A DNA stretch of 44,166 bases from NCBI GenBank assembly GCA_017429205.1, contig JAFRPH010000046.1, positions 1-44,166 of the forward strand, read 5' to 3'. The translations under genes and the position numbers were made by a program. The DNA comes from Bacteroidales bacterium (GTDB lineage: Bacteria > Bacteroidota > Bacteroidia > Bacteroidales > UBA932). Position 1 is the stretch's first letter, and each line of letters opens with the position of its first letter. Below the pieces are notes generated by a model. It did not search any database. It was given only the letters and a program-made list of their open reading frames with translations, and was not told the DNA's origin. Shown here piece by piece: positions 16,010 through 24,022 of the stretch.

Positions 16010-16543
16010 ATGAAAAAGGATTTCAAAGACAGGCTGGGCTCCTGCGTGAAGGACCTCACCGGCGCCGAAATCAAAGGCATCACCATCGACGAGGAAGGCG
16101 GCCAGGTGGCCGTCGTGCTCGTCCCCGGACGCGGGCACGGGCGGGTCTCCCTCTCCCAGCTCCCCGACGTGCTGAAAGTGGCCGACGTGGACATCGTCGG
16201 CGGCGACATCACCCTCCTGGGCGCCTACGCGGGCGTCCGCGACTTCGTGGAATCTTGGAACCTGGAGGCCGACGATCCCCGCATCGGCCGCTTCATCGAG
16301 ATTCTCCGCCGCGAGACCCGCGGCGAAGTGGCGAACGTGGAGTTCCGCTCCGGCGAACTCCTCTACGAACTGACCGTCCGCACCCTGGACTTCACCGCCC
16401 CGGAATACGTCTACATCGAAGGCGTGGACTTCCGGAGCCGGGTTCTCTACTGCTACACCTTCGTCGAGGACATGAACGACATCCTGGAGACCGACTCCTT
16501 CTCCATCCTGGGGTATCCGTTCACCGGGTCCATCAAGAGTTAG
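16010..16543 (+). CDS. Conserved-looking protein of unknown function
   Basis: This 177-residue protein is not recognised. It has no signal peptide or membrane segment and is acidic, so it is probably cytosolic. It begins MKKDFKDRLGSCVKDL and appears as alternating strands and helices. The central stretch runs GQVAVVLVPGRGHGRVSLSQ, then DVDIVGGDITLLGAYAGV. Codon use matches neighbouring genes, it has its own promoter, and it ends before a strong terminator. It is therefore a real gene, standing alone between gdhA and ompH. The upstream in-frame ATG at 15980 is rejected because it precedes the -7 box. No function is proposed. Confidence 0.75.
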   Translation: MKKDFKDRLGSCVKDLTGAEIKGITIDEEGGQVAVVLVPGRGHGRVSLSQLPDVLKVADVDIVGGDITLLGAYAGVRDFVESWNLEADDPRIGRFIEILRRETRGEVANVEFRSGELLYELTVRTLDFTAPEYVYIEGVDFRSRVLYCYTFVEDMNDILETDSFSILGYPFTGSIKS

Positions 16544-16569
16544 ATCCTTCGACTTCGCTCAGGATGACA
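16542..16569 (-). repeat. Dispersed palindromic repeat, TGTCATCCTGAG type
   Basis: Read on the minus strand, the element begins TGTCATCCTGAGCGAAGTCG and ends AAGGATCT. It contains the inverted pair ATCCT/AGGAT around a GAGCGAAGTC core. It overlaps the stop codon of the unknown gene at 16010-16543 and abuts the terminator at 16569. It shares the outer frame TGTCAT...ATCT with copies at 28636-28663 and 40494-40521. Confidence 0.7.
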
Positions 16570-16605
16570 AAAAGAACTCCGACCGTTCCGGCCGGAGTTC
16601 TTTTT
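16569..16605. terminator. Bidirectional rho-independent terminator
   Basis: AAAAAGAACTCCG (16569-16581) pairs with CGGAGTTCTTTTT (16593-16605), with further inner pairing. The A-run and T-run flank a strong stem, so it works in both directions between the convergent genes ending at 16543 (plus) and 16621 (minus). Confidence 0.93.
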
Positions 16606-16620
16606 GCATTATCAGTTCGA

Positions 16621-17184
16621 TTACTGGGCGTTCTGGGCCTGGGCCTGCGCCTGGAGCTCCTGCTGGAGCTGCTCGAGGGTGCGGCCTTCCTTGATGCCGA
16701 GGGACTTGCGGGCGGCGGGGGTGAGGTCCACGACGGCGGCCTCATCGAAATAGAGGGCGGAGCCGGAGTCGAAGACGGCCACGATGCCCTGGGCCTTGGC
16801 GAGGTCCTGGACGGCCTTCTGGGCCTTCTCCATGATCGGGTTCATCAGTTCGGCCTGCTTCTGCTGCAGTTCCTGGGAAATGGTCTGCTGGAATTCCTGG
16901 ATGCGAGCCTCGATGTCCACCAGTTCCTTCTGCTTGGCGTCCTTGATCGCAGCGGTCCAGGTCGCGGACTTCTGCTGGAACTGAGTGGCCTTGGACTGAT
17001 ATTCCTCGACCATCGAGGAGAACGTCTCCTGGGCCTCGTTCTGCATCGCGGTGATCTGTTCGCGGGCGGCGTCGGCCTCAGGGGCGAGCTGGTAGAGTTC
17101 GGTGAAGTTGACACGGCCGAGCTTCTGGGCGGAAGCGGCGAGGGTCAGGAGTGCCATGGCGGCAATAGCAAGAATCTTTTTCAT
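16621..17184 (-). CDS. OmpH/Skp-family periplasmic chaperone
   Basis: This 187-residue secreted protein has a signal peptide (1-19, ending TLAASAQ) and the Skp pattern. A short beta segment, KLGRVNFTELYQL, is followed by long amphipathic helices (30-130) rich in Gln, Glu and Lys, then a closing strand, GIVAVFDSGSALYF. Skp/OmpH proteins hold unfolded outer-membrane proteins in the periplasm for the BAM complex. It lies 61 nt downstream of bamA on the same strand, a typical pairing. A Gln/Ala-rich tail follows residue 165. A second OmpH-like protein is encoded at 22267-22875. Confidence 0.9.
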   Translation of the reverse strand: MKKILAIAAMALLTLAASAQKLGRVNFTELYQLAPEADAAREQITAMQNEAQETFSSMVEEYQSKATQFQQKSATWTAAIKDAKQKELVDIEARIQEFQQTISQELQQKQAELMNPIMEKAQKAVQDLAKAQGIVAVFDSGSALYFDEAAVVDLTPAARKSLGIKEGRTLEQLQQELQAQAQAQNAQ

Positions 17185-17245
17185 ATTACGTTGTAGTTTT
17201 TAGATTTCGTGTCGGTAGGGGGTAAGGCAAAAGTTGTACCAAACG

Positions 17246-19870
17246 TTAGAACTGCTGTCCGATGACGAAGTGGAACTGGCTTCCGCCGTTCTTGGCGTCG
17301 TCGAAGCCGTAGCCCCAGTCGACGCCCAGCAGGCCGATCATCGGGAGGAACACGCGGACGCCCACGCCGGCGCTCCGCTTGATCTGGAACGGGTTGAACT
17401 CGCGGATGTCCGCCCAGCAGTTACCGCCCTCGAGGAAGCCGAGGACATAGATGGTGGACTGCGGCTCCAGGATCACCGGGTAGCGGAGTTCGACCGTGAA
17501 CTTGTCGTAGATGTTACCCGCGTACGTGCCCTGGGAGCTGTACGGAGTGACGCGCATCGGCGTGAGGGAATAGTCCTCGTAACCGCGCAGGGAGATGATT
17601 TCCGAGCCGTAGGTCATATAGCCCGACATACCGTCTCCGCCCACCTGGAAGCCTTCGAACGGGGAATAGCCCCAGTTTCGGTTGTAGTAGCCCAGGAAGC
17701 CGAACTGCGCGCGGCTCATCAGGACGAGGTCGCCCACCAGCTTGGTGTAGACGGCGCCGCTGAACTTCCACTTGTGGTACTCGATCCACTTGTAGCGGTT
17801 CGCCGAGCTCCATTCGTTCTGGATGTTGCCCAGGCCGTCCATATAGGTGGCGTCGTAGTTGACGTCCTTGTAGCTGTTCACCTTGACCTTCTCCCCGTTC
17901 TTGAAGGTGTACTTGCGGAGCAGGGAATACGGCGGGGTGAGCTGCACGGAGGCGGAGAACTCGGAACCCTGGCGCGGGTAGATCTGCTGGTCGGAGGAGT
18001 TGCGGGTCAGCGAGAGGGTGTAGCTCAGGTTGTGGGAGATGCCGTCCGTGAAGGCGAAGTAGCTCTGGTACCAGTTCGTGAGCTTGTACGTCTGCCAGCT
18101 GAGGTTGTTGTACAGGACGAAGTAGTTGTCCGGCCACTTCAGGCGGTTGCCGAGTCCGGCGTTGAAGCCGAAGACTTCGAACATGCGGTCCGTGGAGAGG
18201 AGGCCGATGTACAGATAGGAGTCCGTCATCCGGGAATAGTATCCGGAGAGGCTGAGGGACGTCGGTTTCTTGCCGAAGAGCCAAGGCTCCATGAAGCTGG
18301 CGCTGAGGGTCGTGTAGTAGCGGCCGTTCGTCTGGAAGCGGAAGGAGAGCGTCTGCGCGTCGCCCAGCGGGACCGGGCGCCAGGCGCCCTTCTCGAACAT
18401 CCGGCGGGTGGAGAAGTTGTTGAAGCTCACGCCCGCGGTGGCGACGAAGGTGCGGCCGCCCCAGCCGCCGGAGAGCTCCAGGGTGGAGGACGGCTTCTCG
18501 GTGACGTTGTACACCAGGTCCACCGTGTTGTTCAGCTGGTTGGGGATGACGGAGTAGCCGCCCGGCTTCATGATGGCCTCCGCGTCAAACTGGCCGAGGG
18601 AGGCGATTTCACGGATGGAACGTTCGAAGTCCGTCTGGCTGAACAGGTAGCCCGGACGGGTCATGATCTGGCGGCGGACGACCTTCTCGTTCGTCAGGTC
18701 GTTGCCGTTGATGACGATGTTGTTCAGGGTGGCGGGCTTGCCTTCGGAAATGCGCATTTCCACGTCGACGGAGTCGTTCTGGATGTTCACCTCCACCGGA
18801 TTGACCTGGAAGAACAGGTAGCCGTTGTCCTTGTAGAGCTTGGAGACGTCGTAGTCCGTCTGCTTGCCGCCGCCGTGGAGGCGCTTGTCCATCGTGACCA
18901 TGTCATAGATGTCGCCCTTCTTGATCTGGAGGATCTCGTCGAGGACCTCGGAAGGATAGACCGAGTTGCCGGTCCAGGTCACGTTGCGGAAGTAGTATTT
19001 CGGGCCCTGGTCGAAGATCATGTCGATGGACAGGTGCTTCGGGTCCACGTAGTAGATGGAGTCGCGGACCAGGCGGGCGTCCCGGTAGCCGGCCTCGTTG
19101 AAGGCCTCCAGGACGGTCTTGCGGTCCGTCTGGTACTCCTTCTCCTTGAATTTCTTGGACTTGAAGAAGTTGTACCACTTGTTGGAATGGGTGTCCTTCA
19201 TCGACTTCGAGAGCTTGTACTCCGAGACGTCCTCGTTGTTGCCTTTGAAGTTGATGTCCTTGATGCGGACCTTCTCGCCCTTCTTCACGTCGAAGTTCAC
19301 CCGGATGGCGCTGCGGATGACGGTGTCTTTCTGCACCTGCGTGTCCACCTCGACCAGGAGGTAGCCTTTTTCCTTGTAGTAGCGCTTGATGATGTCCTCG
19401 GAGGTGCGCTGCACATAGTCGGAGAACTCGCGGCCCGGACGGAGGTTCAGGCGGTCCTGCAGGTCCTTCCGCTCACCGGACTTGACGCCGGAATAGGTCC
19501 AGCGGGAGACCCTGGGGCGCTCCTTGACGATGATCTTGAACCAGGCGGTGTCCCGCGCCACGTTCAGCGAGTCCACGACCATCGACACGTCCTCGAAGAA
19601 GCGCTGTGCGACCAGGCGCTTGACGATGCCGGTCACGTCCTCGCCCGGGACGGTGAGTTTCATCCCGGTGCGGAGGCCGGTCAGCTGCAGCACCTGGTTC
19701 TCGCCGAAGTACTGGTTGCCTTCCACGCCGACGCCGCCGACCACGTAAGTCTTTGGATTGCCGTAATCTATCTCGATCGATTCCCGCCCCGTCTGGGCCC
19801 GGAGGGACATCCCCGCGAGGCCGAGCAGCAGGAGGCAGGCTATCTTGCGTATCATCATCGTTTCTCTCAT
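17246..19870 (-). CDS. bamA: Outer-membrane protein assembly factor BamA
   Basis: This 874-residue Omp85 protein has a signal peptide, then about five POTRA domains (roughly 25-430). The last reads around FERSIREIASLGQFDAEAI. A C-terminal beta-barrel ends FHFVIGQQF with a terminal Phe. BamA inserts beta-barrel proteins into the outer membrane. Two starts are possible: ATG 19870, only 7 nt after a -7 box (19878-19885), or the ATG pair at 19858/19855, where the signal peptide MMIRKIACLLLLGLAG begins more naturally. It lies 21 nt after uppS and is followed by ompH. Confidence 0.95.
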   Translation of the reverse strand: MRETMMIRKIACLLLLGLAGMSLRAQTGRESIEIDYGNPKTYVVGGVGVEGNQYFGENQVLQLTGLRTGMKLTVPGEDVTGIVKRLVAQRFFEDVSMVVDSLNVARDTAWFKIIVKERPRVSRWTYSGVKSGERKDLQDRLNLRPGREFSDYVQRTSEDIIKRYYKEKGYLLVEVDTQVQKDTVIRSAIRVNFDVKKGEKVRIKDINFKGNNEDVSEYKLSKSMKDTHSNKWYNFFKSKKFKEKEYQTDRKTVLEAFNEAGYRDARLVRDSIYYVDPKHLSIDMIFDQGPKYYFRNVTWTGNSVYPSEVLDEILQIKKGDIYDMVTMDKRLHGGGKQTDYDVSKLYKDNGYLFFQVNPVEVNIQNDSVDVEMRISEGKPATLNNIVINGNDLTNEKVVRRQIMTRPGYLFSQTDFERSIREIASLGQFDAEAIMKPGGYSVIPNQLNNTVDLVYNVTEKPSSTLELSGGWGGRTFVATAGVSFNNFSTRRMFEKGAWRPVPLGDAQTLSFRFQTNGRYYTTLSASFMEPWLFGKKPTSLSLSGYYSRMTDSYLYIGLLSTDRMFEVFGFNAGLGNRLKWPDNYFVLYNNLSWQTYKLTNWYQSYFAFTDGISHNLSYTLSLTRNSSDQQIYPRQGSEFSASVQLTPPYSLLRKYTFKNGEKVKVNSYKDVNYDATYMDGLGNIQNEWSSANRYKWIEYHKWKFSGAVYTKLVGDLVLMSRAQFGFLGYYNRNWGYSPFEGFQVGGDGMSGYMTYGSEIISLRGYEDYSLTPMRVTPYSSQGTYAGNIYDKFTVELRYPVILEPQSTIYVLGFLEGGNCWADIREFNPFQIKRSAGVGVRVFLPMIGLLGVDWGYGFDDAKNGGSQFHFVIGQQF

Positions 19871-19877
19871 TATCCTG

Positions 19878-19885
19878 CAAAGATA
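19878..19885 (-). promoter_or_regulatory. -7 promoter box of bamA
   Basis: The minus strand reads TATCTTTG, matching TAnnTTTG, in the 21-nt gap between uppS and bamA. It lies 7 nt before the first bamA ATG (19870) and 19 nt before the next ATG (19858). It would let bamA-ompH be transcribed apart from nadK-uppS. Confidence 0.65.
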
Positions 19886-19891
19886 ATTCTT

Positions 19892-20590
19892 TTATTTCAC
19901 TTTTCCATATCTGCGGTCCCGGCCGGCATAGGTTTCGAGGGCGGCGCGGAACTCCGGCTTGCGGAAATCCGGCCAGAGGACCTCGGAAAAGACGAACTCC
20001 GTATAGGCGCACTGCCAGAGGAGGTAATTGGAGATGCGCTGCTCCCCGGACGTGCGGATCAGAAGGTCCGGATCGGGGATGCCGGCGGTCACCAGGTAAC
20101 CGGCGAAATCGTCCGCCGTCATCGCCTGGACGCCTTCGGGGCCCTTCTCGGCCGCCGCCTTCTTCATCGCCTGGAGGATGTCCCACTGTCCGCTGTAGCT
20201 GAGGAAGACGATCAGGGTCATCCGCGCGCAGCCGGCGGTCTTCTCCATCAGGGCGTCGATGGCGGCGTTCAGGCTGGCGGACAGCCGGGCGCGGTTCCCG
20301 AGCACGACGAAGCGCACCCCGTTGTCAAGGAGCGTCTTCACCTCGTTGTGGATGGCTTCCATCATCAATTCCATCAGGCGGTTGACTTCCGCCTCGGGAC
20401 GGTTCCAGTTCTCTTCGGAGAAGGCGTACAGGGAGAGATACTTCACCCCCGCCTCCACGGCGGCCTCGGTGCAGGCGCGGACGCTTTCCACCCCCGCCAC
20501 ATGGCCATAGACACGCTCCTTCCCGCGGGCTTTCGCCCAGCGGCCGTTTCCGTCCATGATGATGGAGACGTGCTGCGGTACGTTGTTCAT
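19892..20590 (-). CDS. uppS: Isoprenyl transferase (undecaprenyl diphosphate synthase)
   Basis: The 232-residue cis-prenyltransferase extends farnesyl diphosphate to the C55 lipid carrier for peptidoglycan and surface glycans. Signature motifs are present: SIIMDGNGRWAKARG (catalytic Asp, about residue 13), LSLYAFSEENWNRP, and the C-terminal RTSGEQRISNYLLWQ with EFVFSEVLWPDF. The length is near the usual 240-250. It lies 6 nt after nadK and 21 nt before bamA. It uses the output of the MEP pathway to which dxr (3177-4331) belongs. Confidence 0.96.
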   Translation of the reverse strand: MNNVPQHVSIIMDGNGRWAKARGKERVYGHVAGVESVRACTEAAVEAGVKYLSLYAFSEENWNRPEAEVNRLMELMMEAIHNEVKTLLDNGVRFVVLGNRARLSASLNAAIDALMEKTAGCARMTLIVFLSYSGQWDILQAMKKAAAEKGPEGVQAMTADDFAGYLVTAGIPDPDLLIRTSGEQRISNYLLWQCAYTEFVFSEVLWPDFRKPEFRAALETYAGRDRRYGKVK

Positions 20591-20596
20591 ACGATT

Positions 20597-21421
20597 CTAT
20601 CCGTTGTTTCTCATATCCTCGCCCCAGAAAAGCCTGGAAGTAAGCGCCCGGACGAAACCGGACTCGGCGAGCCGGATACGCTTCAGCGAAAATTGTGCCA
20701 TCTCCACGTGGATGGTCCAATCCTGCACGATTTCCACGGTCTGGTTGTCGGTGGTCATCACGGCGACGCCCTCGCGGCTCTCGAAGGCGATGTCCACCTT
20801 GGAGGTTTCCGGGACGACCAGCGGCCGCACGTTGAGGTTGTGCGGGGCGATCGGGGTGATGACGAGCACTTTCGTGTCGGGCAGGCAGATCGGGCCGCCC
20901 GCGCTGAGGGAGTAGGCGGTGGACCCGGAGCTGGTGGAGACGATGAGGCCGTCGGCCCAGTAGGTGGGGAGGGTCTCCCCGTTCACCGACACGCGGATTC
21001 CGAGCACGGAGGCCCCTTTGCGGTGGATGGCCACTTCATTCAGCGAATAAGGCAGCATCCCGATGTTGCGGCGGGCGTCCGGCCCCTTGAGCGTGGCGTT
21101 GAGGACCGTGCGGTACTCGATGCTGAAATCGCCTTCCATCAAGGCCTTGAGGACGGCCTCCGGGCTGTTTTCGCACAGGAACCCGATGCGGCCGAAGTTC
21201 ACGCCCAGGATGGGAAGGCCGATGTCCGACACCAGATGCGCGGCGGACAGGAACGTGCCGTCGCCTCCCATCGACAGGACCAGGTCCGTCCCCGGGAGGA
21301 CGTCGTTCCGGTCCCGGATCTCATACACCTGGTAGGAAGCGGCGGCGAGGTCGGCGAGAAGCGCGGTCACGGACGGGTCTTCCCGCAATCCGTCGTTCAG
21401 GATGAAATAACCTATTTTCAT
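20597..21421 (-). CDS. nadK: NAD kinase
   Basis: This 274-residue cytosolic enzyme phosphorylates NAD to NADP. It has the family signature LSMGGDGTFLSA, the NEVAIHRKG motif and the glycine-rich conserved region DGLIVSTSSGSTAYSLSAGG. The length is standard. It opens the minus-strand unit nadK-uppS-bamA-ompH and is divergent from pdxJ (gap 81 nt). The gap holds a clear pdxJ promoter on the plus strand; no convincing minus-strand -7 box was found for nadK. Confidence 0.96.
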   Translation of the reverse strand: MKIGYFILNDGLREDPSVTALLADLAAASYQVYEIRDRNDVLPGTDLVLSMGGDGTFLSAAHLVSDIGLPILGVNFGRIGFLCENSPEAVLKALMEGDFSIEYRTVLNATLKGPDARRNIGMLPYSLNEVAIHRKGASVLGIRVSVNGETLPTYWADGLIVSTSSGSTAYSLSAGGPICLPDTKVLVITPIAPHNLNVRPLVVPETSKVDIAFESREGVAVMTTDNQTVEIVQDWTIHVEMAQFSLKRIRLAESGFVRALTSRLFWGEDMRNNG

Positions 21422-21474
21422 TCGTCAGAATCAAATCAGCCGCCAAAAATAACACTTTAAATTATAAAAATCAC

Positions 21475-21482
21475 TATTTTTG
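21475..21482 (+). promoter_or_regulatory. -7 promoter box of pdxJ
   Basis: TATTTTTG matches TAnnTTTG, lies in an AT-rich stretch and precedes the pdxJ ATG (21503) by 20 nt. Confidence 0.65.
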
Positions 21483-21502
21483 TCGCGAAAAAACGACGAA
21501 AC

Positions 21503-22222
21503 ATGACCCGATTGAGCGTAAATATCAACAAGGTAGCCACGCTGCGCAACGCCCGCGGCGGCAACATGCCCGACGTGACCAAGGCCGCCCTCGACTGCGA
21601 GCGCTTCGGCGCCGAAGGCATCACCGTCCACCCCCGTCCGGACGAGCGCCACATCCGCTACAGCGACGTGCGGATCATCCGCCCCCTCGTCGCCACCGAA
21701 TTCAACATCGAAGGCAACCCGATCCCTTCCTTCGTGGACCTCGTGAACGAGGTGGTCCCCGACCAGGTGACCCTGGTCCCGGACGCCCACGACGCCATCA
21801 CCTCCAACGCCGGCTGGGACACGCTGAAACACAAGGACTTCCTGACGGACATCTGCCGGGAGTTCAAGTCCCGCGGCATCCGCGTCTCCATCTTCGTCGA
21901 CCCGGATCCCCGGATGGCCGAAGGGGCCGCCGTGTGCGGGGCCGACCGCGTGGAACTGTACACGGCCGACTACGCCGCGGAATACCCGCTGGGCCCGGAG
22001 GCCGCCATCGCCCGGTACCTGGAGACGGCGAAGGCCGCCCGCGCCTGCGGGCTGGGCCTGAACGCCGGCCACGACCTGTCCCTGGAAAACCTCGCGTACT
22101 TCGTGAAGACGATTCCCTGGACGGACGAGGTCTCCATCGGCCACGCCATCATCTGCGACGCCCTCTACATGGGCCTCGAGCGCACGATTGCGGCCTATCT
22201 TGCGGAAATCCGCAAAAAATAG
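21503..22222 (+). CDS. pdxJ: Pyridoxine 5'-phosphate synthase
   Basis: The 239-residue TIM-barrel enzyme condenses 1-deoxyxylulose 5-phosphate with 3-amino-2-oxopropyl phosphate to give pyridoxine 5'-phosphate, the last ring-forming step of DXP-dependent vitamin B6 synthesis. Conserved segments include LSVNINKVATLRNARGG, ITVHPRPDERHI, TLVPD and GLGLNAGHDLSLENL, and the C-terminal VSIGHAI phosphate loop. The length is standard. It has its own promoter and is divergent from nadK. Confidence 0.97.
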   Translation: MTRLSVNINKVATLRNARGGNMPDVTKAALDCERFGAEGITVHPRPDERHIRYSDVRIIRPLVATEFNIEGNPIPSFVDLVNEVVPDQVTLVPDAHDAITSNAGWDTLKHKDFLTDICREFKSRGIRVSIFVDPDPRMAEGAAVCGADRVELYTADYAAEYPLGPEAAIARYLETAKAARACGLGLNAGHDLSLENLAYFVKTIPWTDEVSIGHAIICDALYMGLERTIAAYLAEIRKK

Positions 22223-22223
22223 T

Positions 22224-22231
22224 TATCTTTG
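22224..22231 (+). promoter_or_regulatory. -7 promoter box of the OmpH-like lipoprotein gene
   Basis: TATCTTTG matches TAnnTTTG and lies immediately after the pdxJ stop (22222). The ATG at 22267 follows after 35 nt. It starts the long plus-strand series of envelope and housekeeping genes. Confidence 0.75.
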
Positions 22232-22266
22232 CAATCTTGTACCGAAAATATATAATTAATTCATAC

Positions 22267-22875
22267 ATGAAAAGAATCGTATCCCTCCTCAGCGCCGCCT
22301 TCGTGGCCGGCCTCGTCCTGAGCAGCTGCAACAATGCAGCCCCCGTCGCCGCCTCCGCCACCCAGGCCGACACCACCGCCGCCGCCGGCAGCATCGTCTT
22401 CTTCAACATCGACAAGGTCGTCGAGAGCTATGACATGGCGAACGACCTCCGTTCCGTCGTGGAGACCAAGGTCAATGGCATCCAGTCCGAGATCGACCGC
22501 CGCGGCAACAAGCTCCAGAAAGACGCCAACGACTTCCAGAACAAGATGGACAAGGGCCTGCTGACCACCTCCGTGGCCAACGCCCAGTACCAGAAGCTCC
22601 AGCAGCAGCAGAACGAGTACCAGCAGTACGTGGTCCGCAAGCAGCAGGAGATGCAGGAGGAGCAGCAGGTGATGCTGAACCAGATCATGAACGCCATCGC
22701 GGAGTTCGTGCAGGCTTACAACGTGGAGAAGCAGTACGCCCTCATCCTCACCACCTCCGGCGACATCCTCCCGGCTCCCGTGGTGACCGGCAGCGCCGCC
22801 CTCGACATCACCGACGAGATCCTCGCCGGCCTGAACGCCGAATACGTCAAGACCAAGGCGGCCGAGACGAAGTAA
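22267..22875 (+). CDS. OmpH/Skp-like lipoprotein
   Basis: The 202-residue protein starts MKRIVSLLSAAFVAGLVLSSC, with lipobox LSSC predicting a lipid anchor. An Ala/Thr-rich linker (23-45) is followed by an OmpH-type strand, SIVFFNIDKVVESYDM, then long Gln-rich coiled helices (60-165) and a closing strand, YALILTTSGDILP. It resembles the Skp/OmpH fold but is lipidated, whereas the protein at 16621-17184 is soluble. An outer-membrane-tethered chaperone is inferred, not shown. The frame is open far upstream into pdxJ; ATG 22267 is set by the signal peptide and the promoter at 22224. Confidence 0.85.
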   Translation: MKRIVSLLSAAFVAGLVLSSCNNAAPVAASATQADTTAAAGSIVFFNIDKVVESYDMANDLRSVVETKVNGIQSEIDRRGNKLQKDANDFQNKMDKGLLTTSVANAQYQKLQQQQNEYQQYVVRKQQEMQEEQQVMLNQIMNAIAEFVQAYNVEKQYALILTTSGDILPAPVVTGSAALDITDEILAGLNAEYVKTKAAETK

Positions 22876-22887
22876 GCCCCGGCCCCG

Positions 22888-24009
22888 ATGAAGGTCGCCA
22901 TACTGTCCAGTTTCTATCCCCTACGGGGAGGCATTTCCCAGTTCAACGCGAGCCTGCTCGCGGGACTGGGAAAGTTGCACGATGTCAGGGCCTGGTCCTT
23001 CAAAAGGCAGTATCCTGAGATCCTCTTCCCGGGGAAGACGCAGTATGTGACCCCCGACGACGAAGCCGTGCCGGTGGAGGCGGACGCCCTGCTGGACACG
23101 GTGAACCCGTTTTCCTGGGGAAAGACCGCCCGCGCCATCCGCGCCTGGGGACCCGACCTCCTCGTGATGAAATACTGGATGTCGTGGTTCGCCCCGTCGC
23201 TGGGCTGGGTCGCCCGGCACGCCGGCGCCCGCTGCAAGGTGGTGCCCGTGCTGGACAATGTCATCCCCCACGAGCCGCACTGGTTCGACAAGCCCCTGAC
23301 CAAATGGTTCCTGAACGCCTGTGACGGCTTCGTGACGATGTCGCAAAGCGTCACCGACGACCTCCTGACCCTGAAACCCGACGCCAAGTACGTCCTCCTC
23401 CCCCACCCGCTCTACTCCCATTTCGGGGAAAAGCTCCCGCGGGAAGAGGCGGCGAAAGCGCTCGGCGTCGACCCGGGGCGGAAGACGCTCCTGTTCTTCG
23501 GCCTGATCCGGGACTACAAGGGGCTGGACATCCTGCTGGAGGCCTTCCGGGACCTGCCGGACGACTACCAGCTCGTCATCGCCGGCGAGCCCTACGGCTC
23601 GTTCGACAAGTACCAGGCCCTCATCGACAGCCTCCCGGGGAAAGACCGGGTCCGCGTGTTCCCGGACTACATCCGGGACTCGGAGGTCAAGACGTTCTTC
23701 TCCGCGGCCGATGTGACCGTCCTCCCCTACCGGAGCGCCACCCAAAGCGGCATTTCCTCCATCTCCTACCACTTCGAGGTGCCGATGATCGTCACCGACG
23801 TGGGCGGTCTGAAGGGCACCATCGGCGACCGTGGCACGGGAATTGTCGCCCCTGCGGCCGAGCCCGGAGCCATCCGCGACGAGATCCTCCGCTATTTTTC
23901 CGACCCTGCCGTCCGGACGGACTGCGTCCGGGCGATCCGCCTCGAGAAGGAGCGTCTCGACTGGGACCGCTTCTGCGCGGACCTCGCCGGCTTCGCGGCC
24001 CAACTTTAA
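22888..24009 (+). CDS. Glycosyltransferase, GT-B fold (GT4-like)
   Basis: The 373-residue protein has the two Rossmann-like halves of a GT-B enzyme. The N-terminal half begins VAILSSFYPLRGGISQFN (acceptor side). The C-terminal half contains LLFFGLIRDYKGLDILLEAF, LVIAGEP and an E-rich closing region near TDVGGLKGTIGDRGTGIV, typical of GT4 nucleotide-sugar binding. Donor and acceptor are unknown; a cell-surface glycan or glycolipid is likely. It lies 12 nt after the OmpH-like lipoprotein gene and 13 nt before the LysM gene, so it is probably co-transcribed with them. Confidence 0.88.
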   Translation: MKVAILSSFYPLRGGISQFNASLLAGLGKLHDVRAWSFKRQYPEILFPGKTQYVTPDDEAVPVEADALLDTVNPFSWGKTARAIRAWGPDLLVMKYWMSWFAPSLGWVARHAGARCKVVPVLDNVIPHEPHWFDKPLTKWFLNACDGFVTMSQSVTDDLLTLKPDAKYVLLPHPLYSHFGEKLPREEAAKALGVDPGRKTLLFFGLIRDYKGLDILLEAFRDLPDDYQLVIAGEPYGSFDKYQALIDSLPGKDRVRVFPDYIRDSEVKTFFSAADVTVLPYRSATQSGISSISYHFEVPMIVTDVGGLKGTIGDRGTGIVAPAAEPGAIRDEILRYFSDPAVRTDCVRAIRLEKERLDWDRFCADLAGFAAQL

Positions 24010-24022
24010 AAGCAAAAGCGCC

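Noticed and set aside
17234..21460. 1408-codon plus-strand open frame
   Set aside because: It is antisense to ompH, bamA, uppS and nadK, which all have clear motifs. No domain is visible in the mirror frame.
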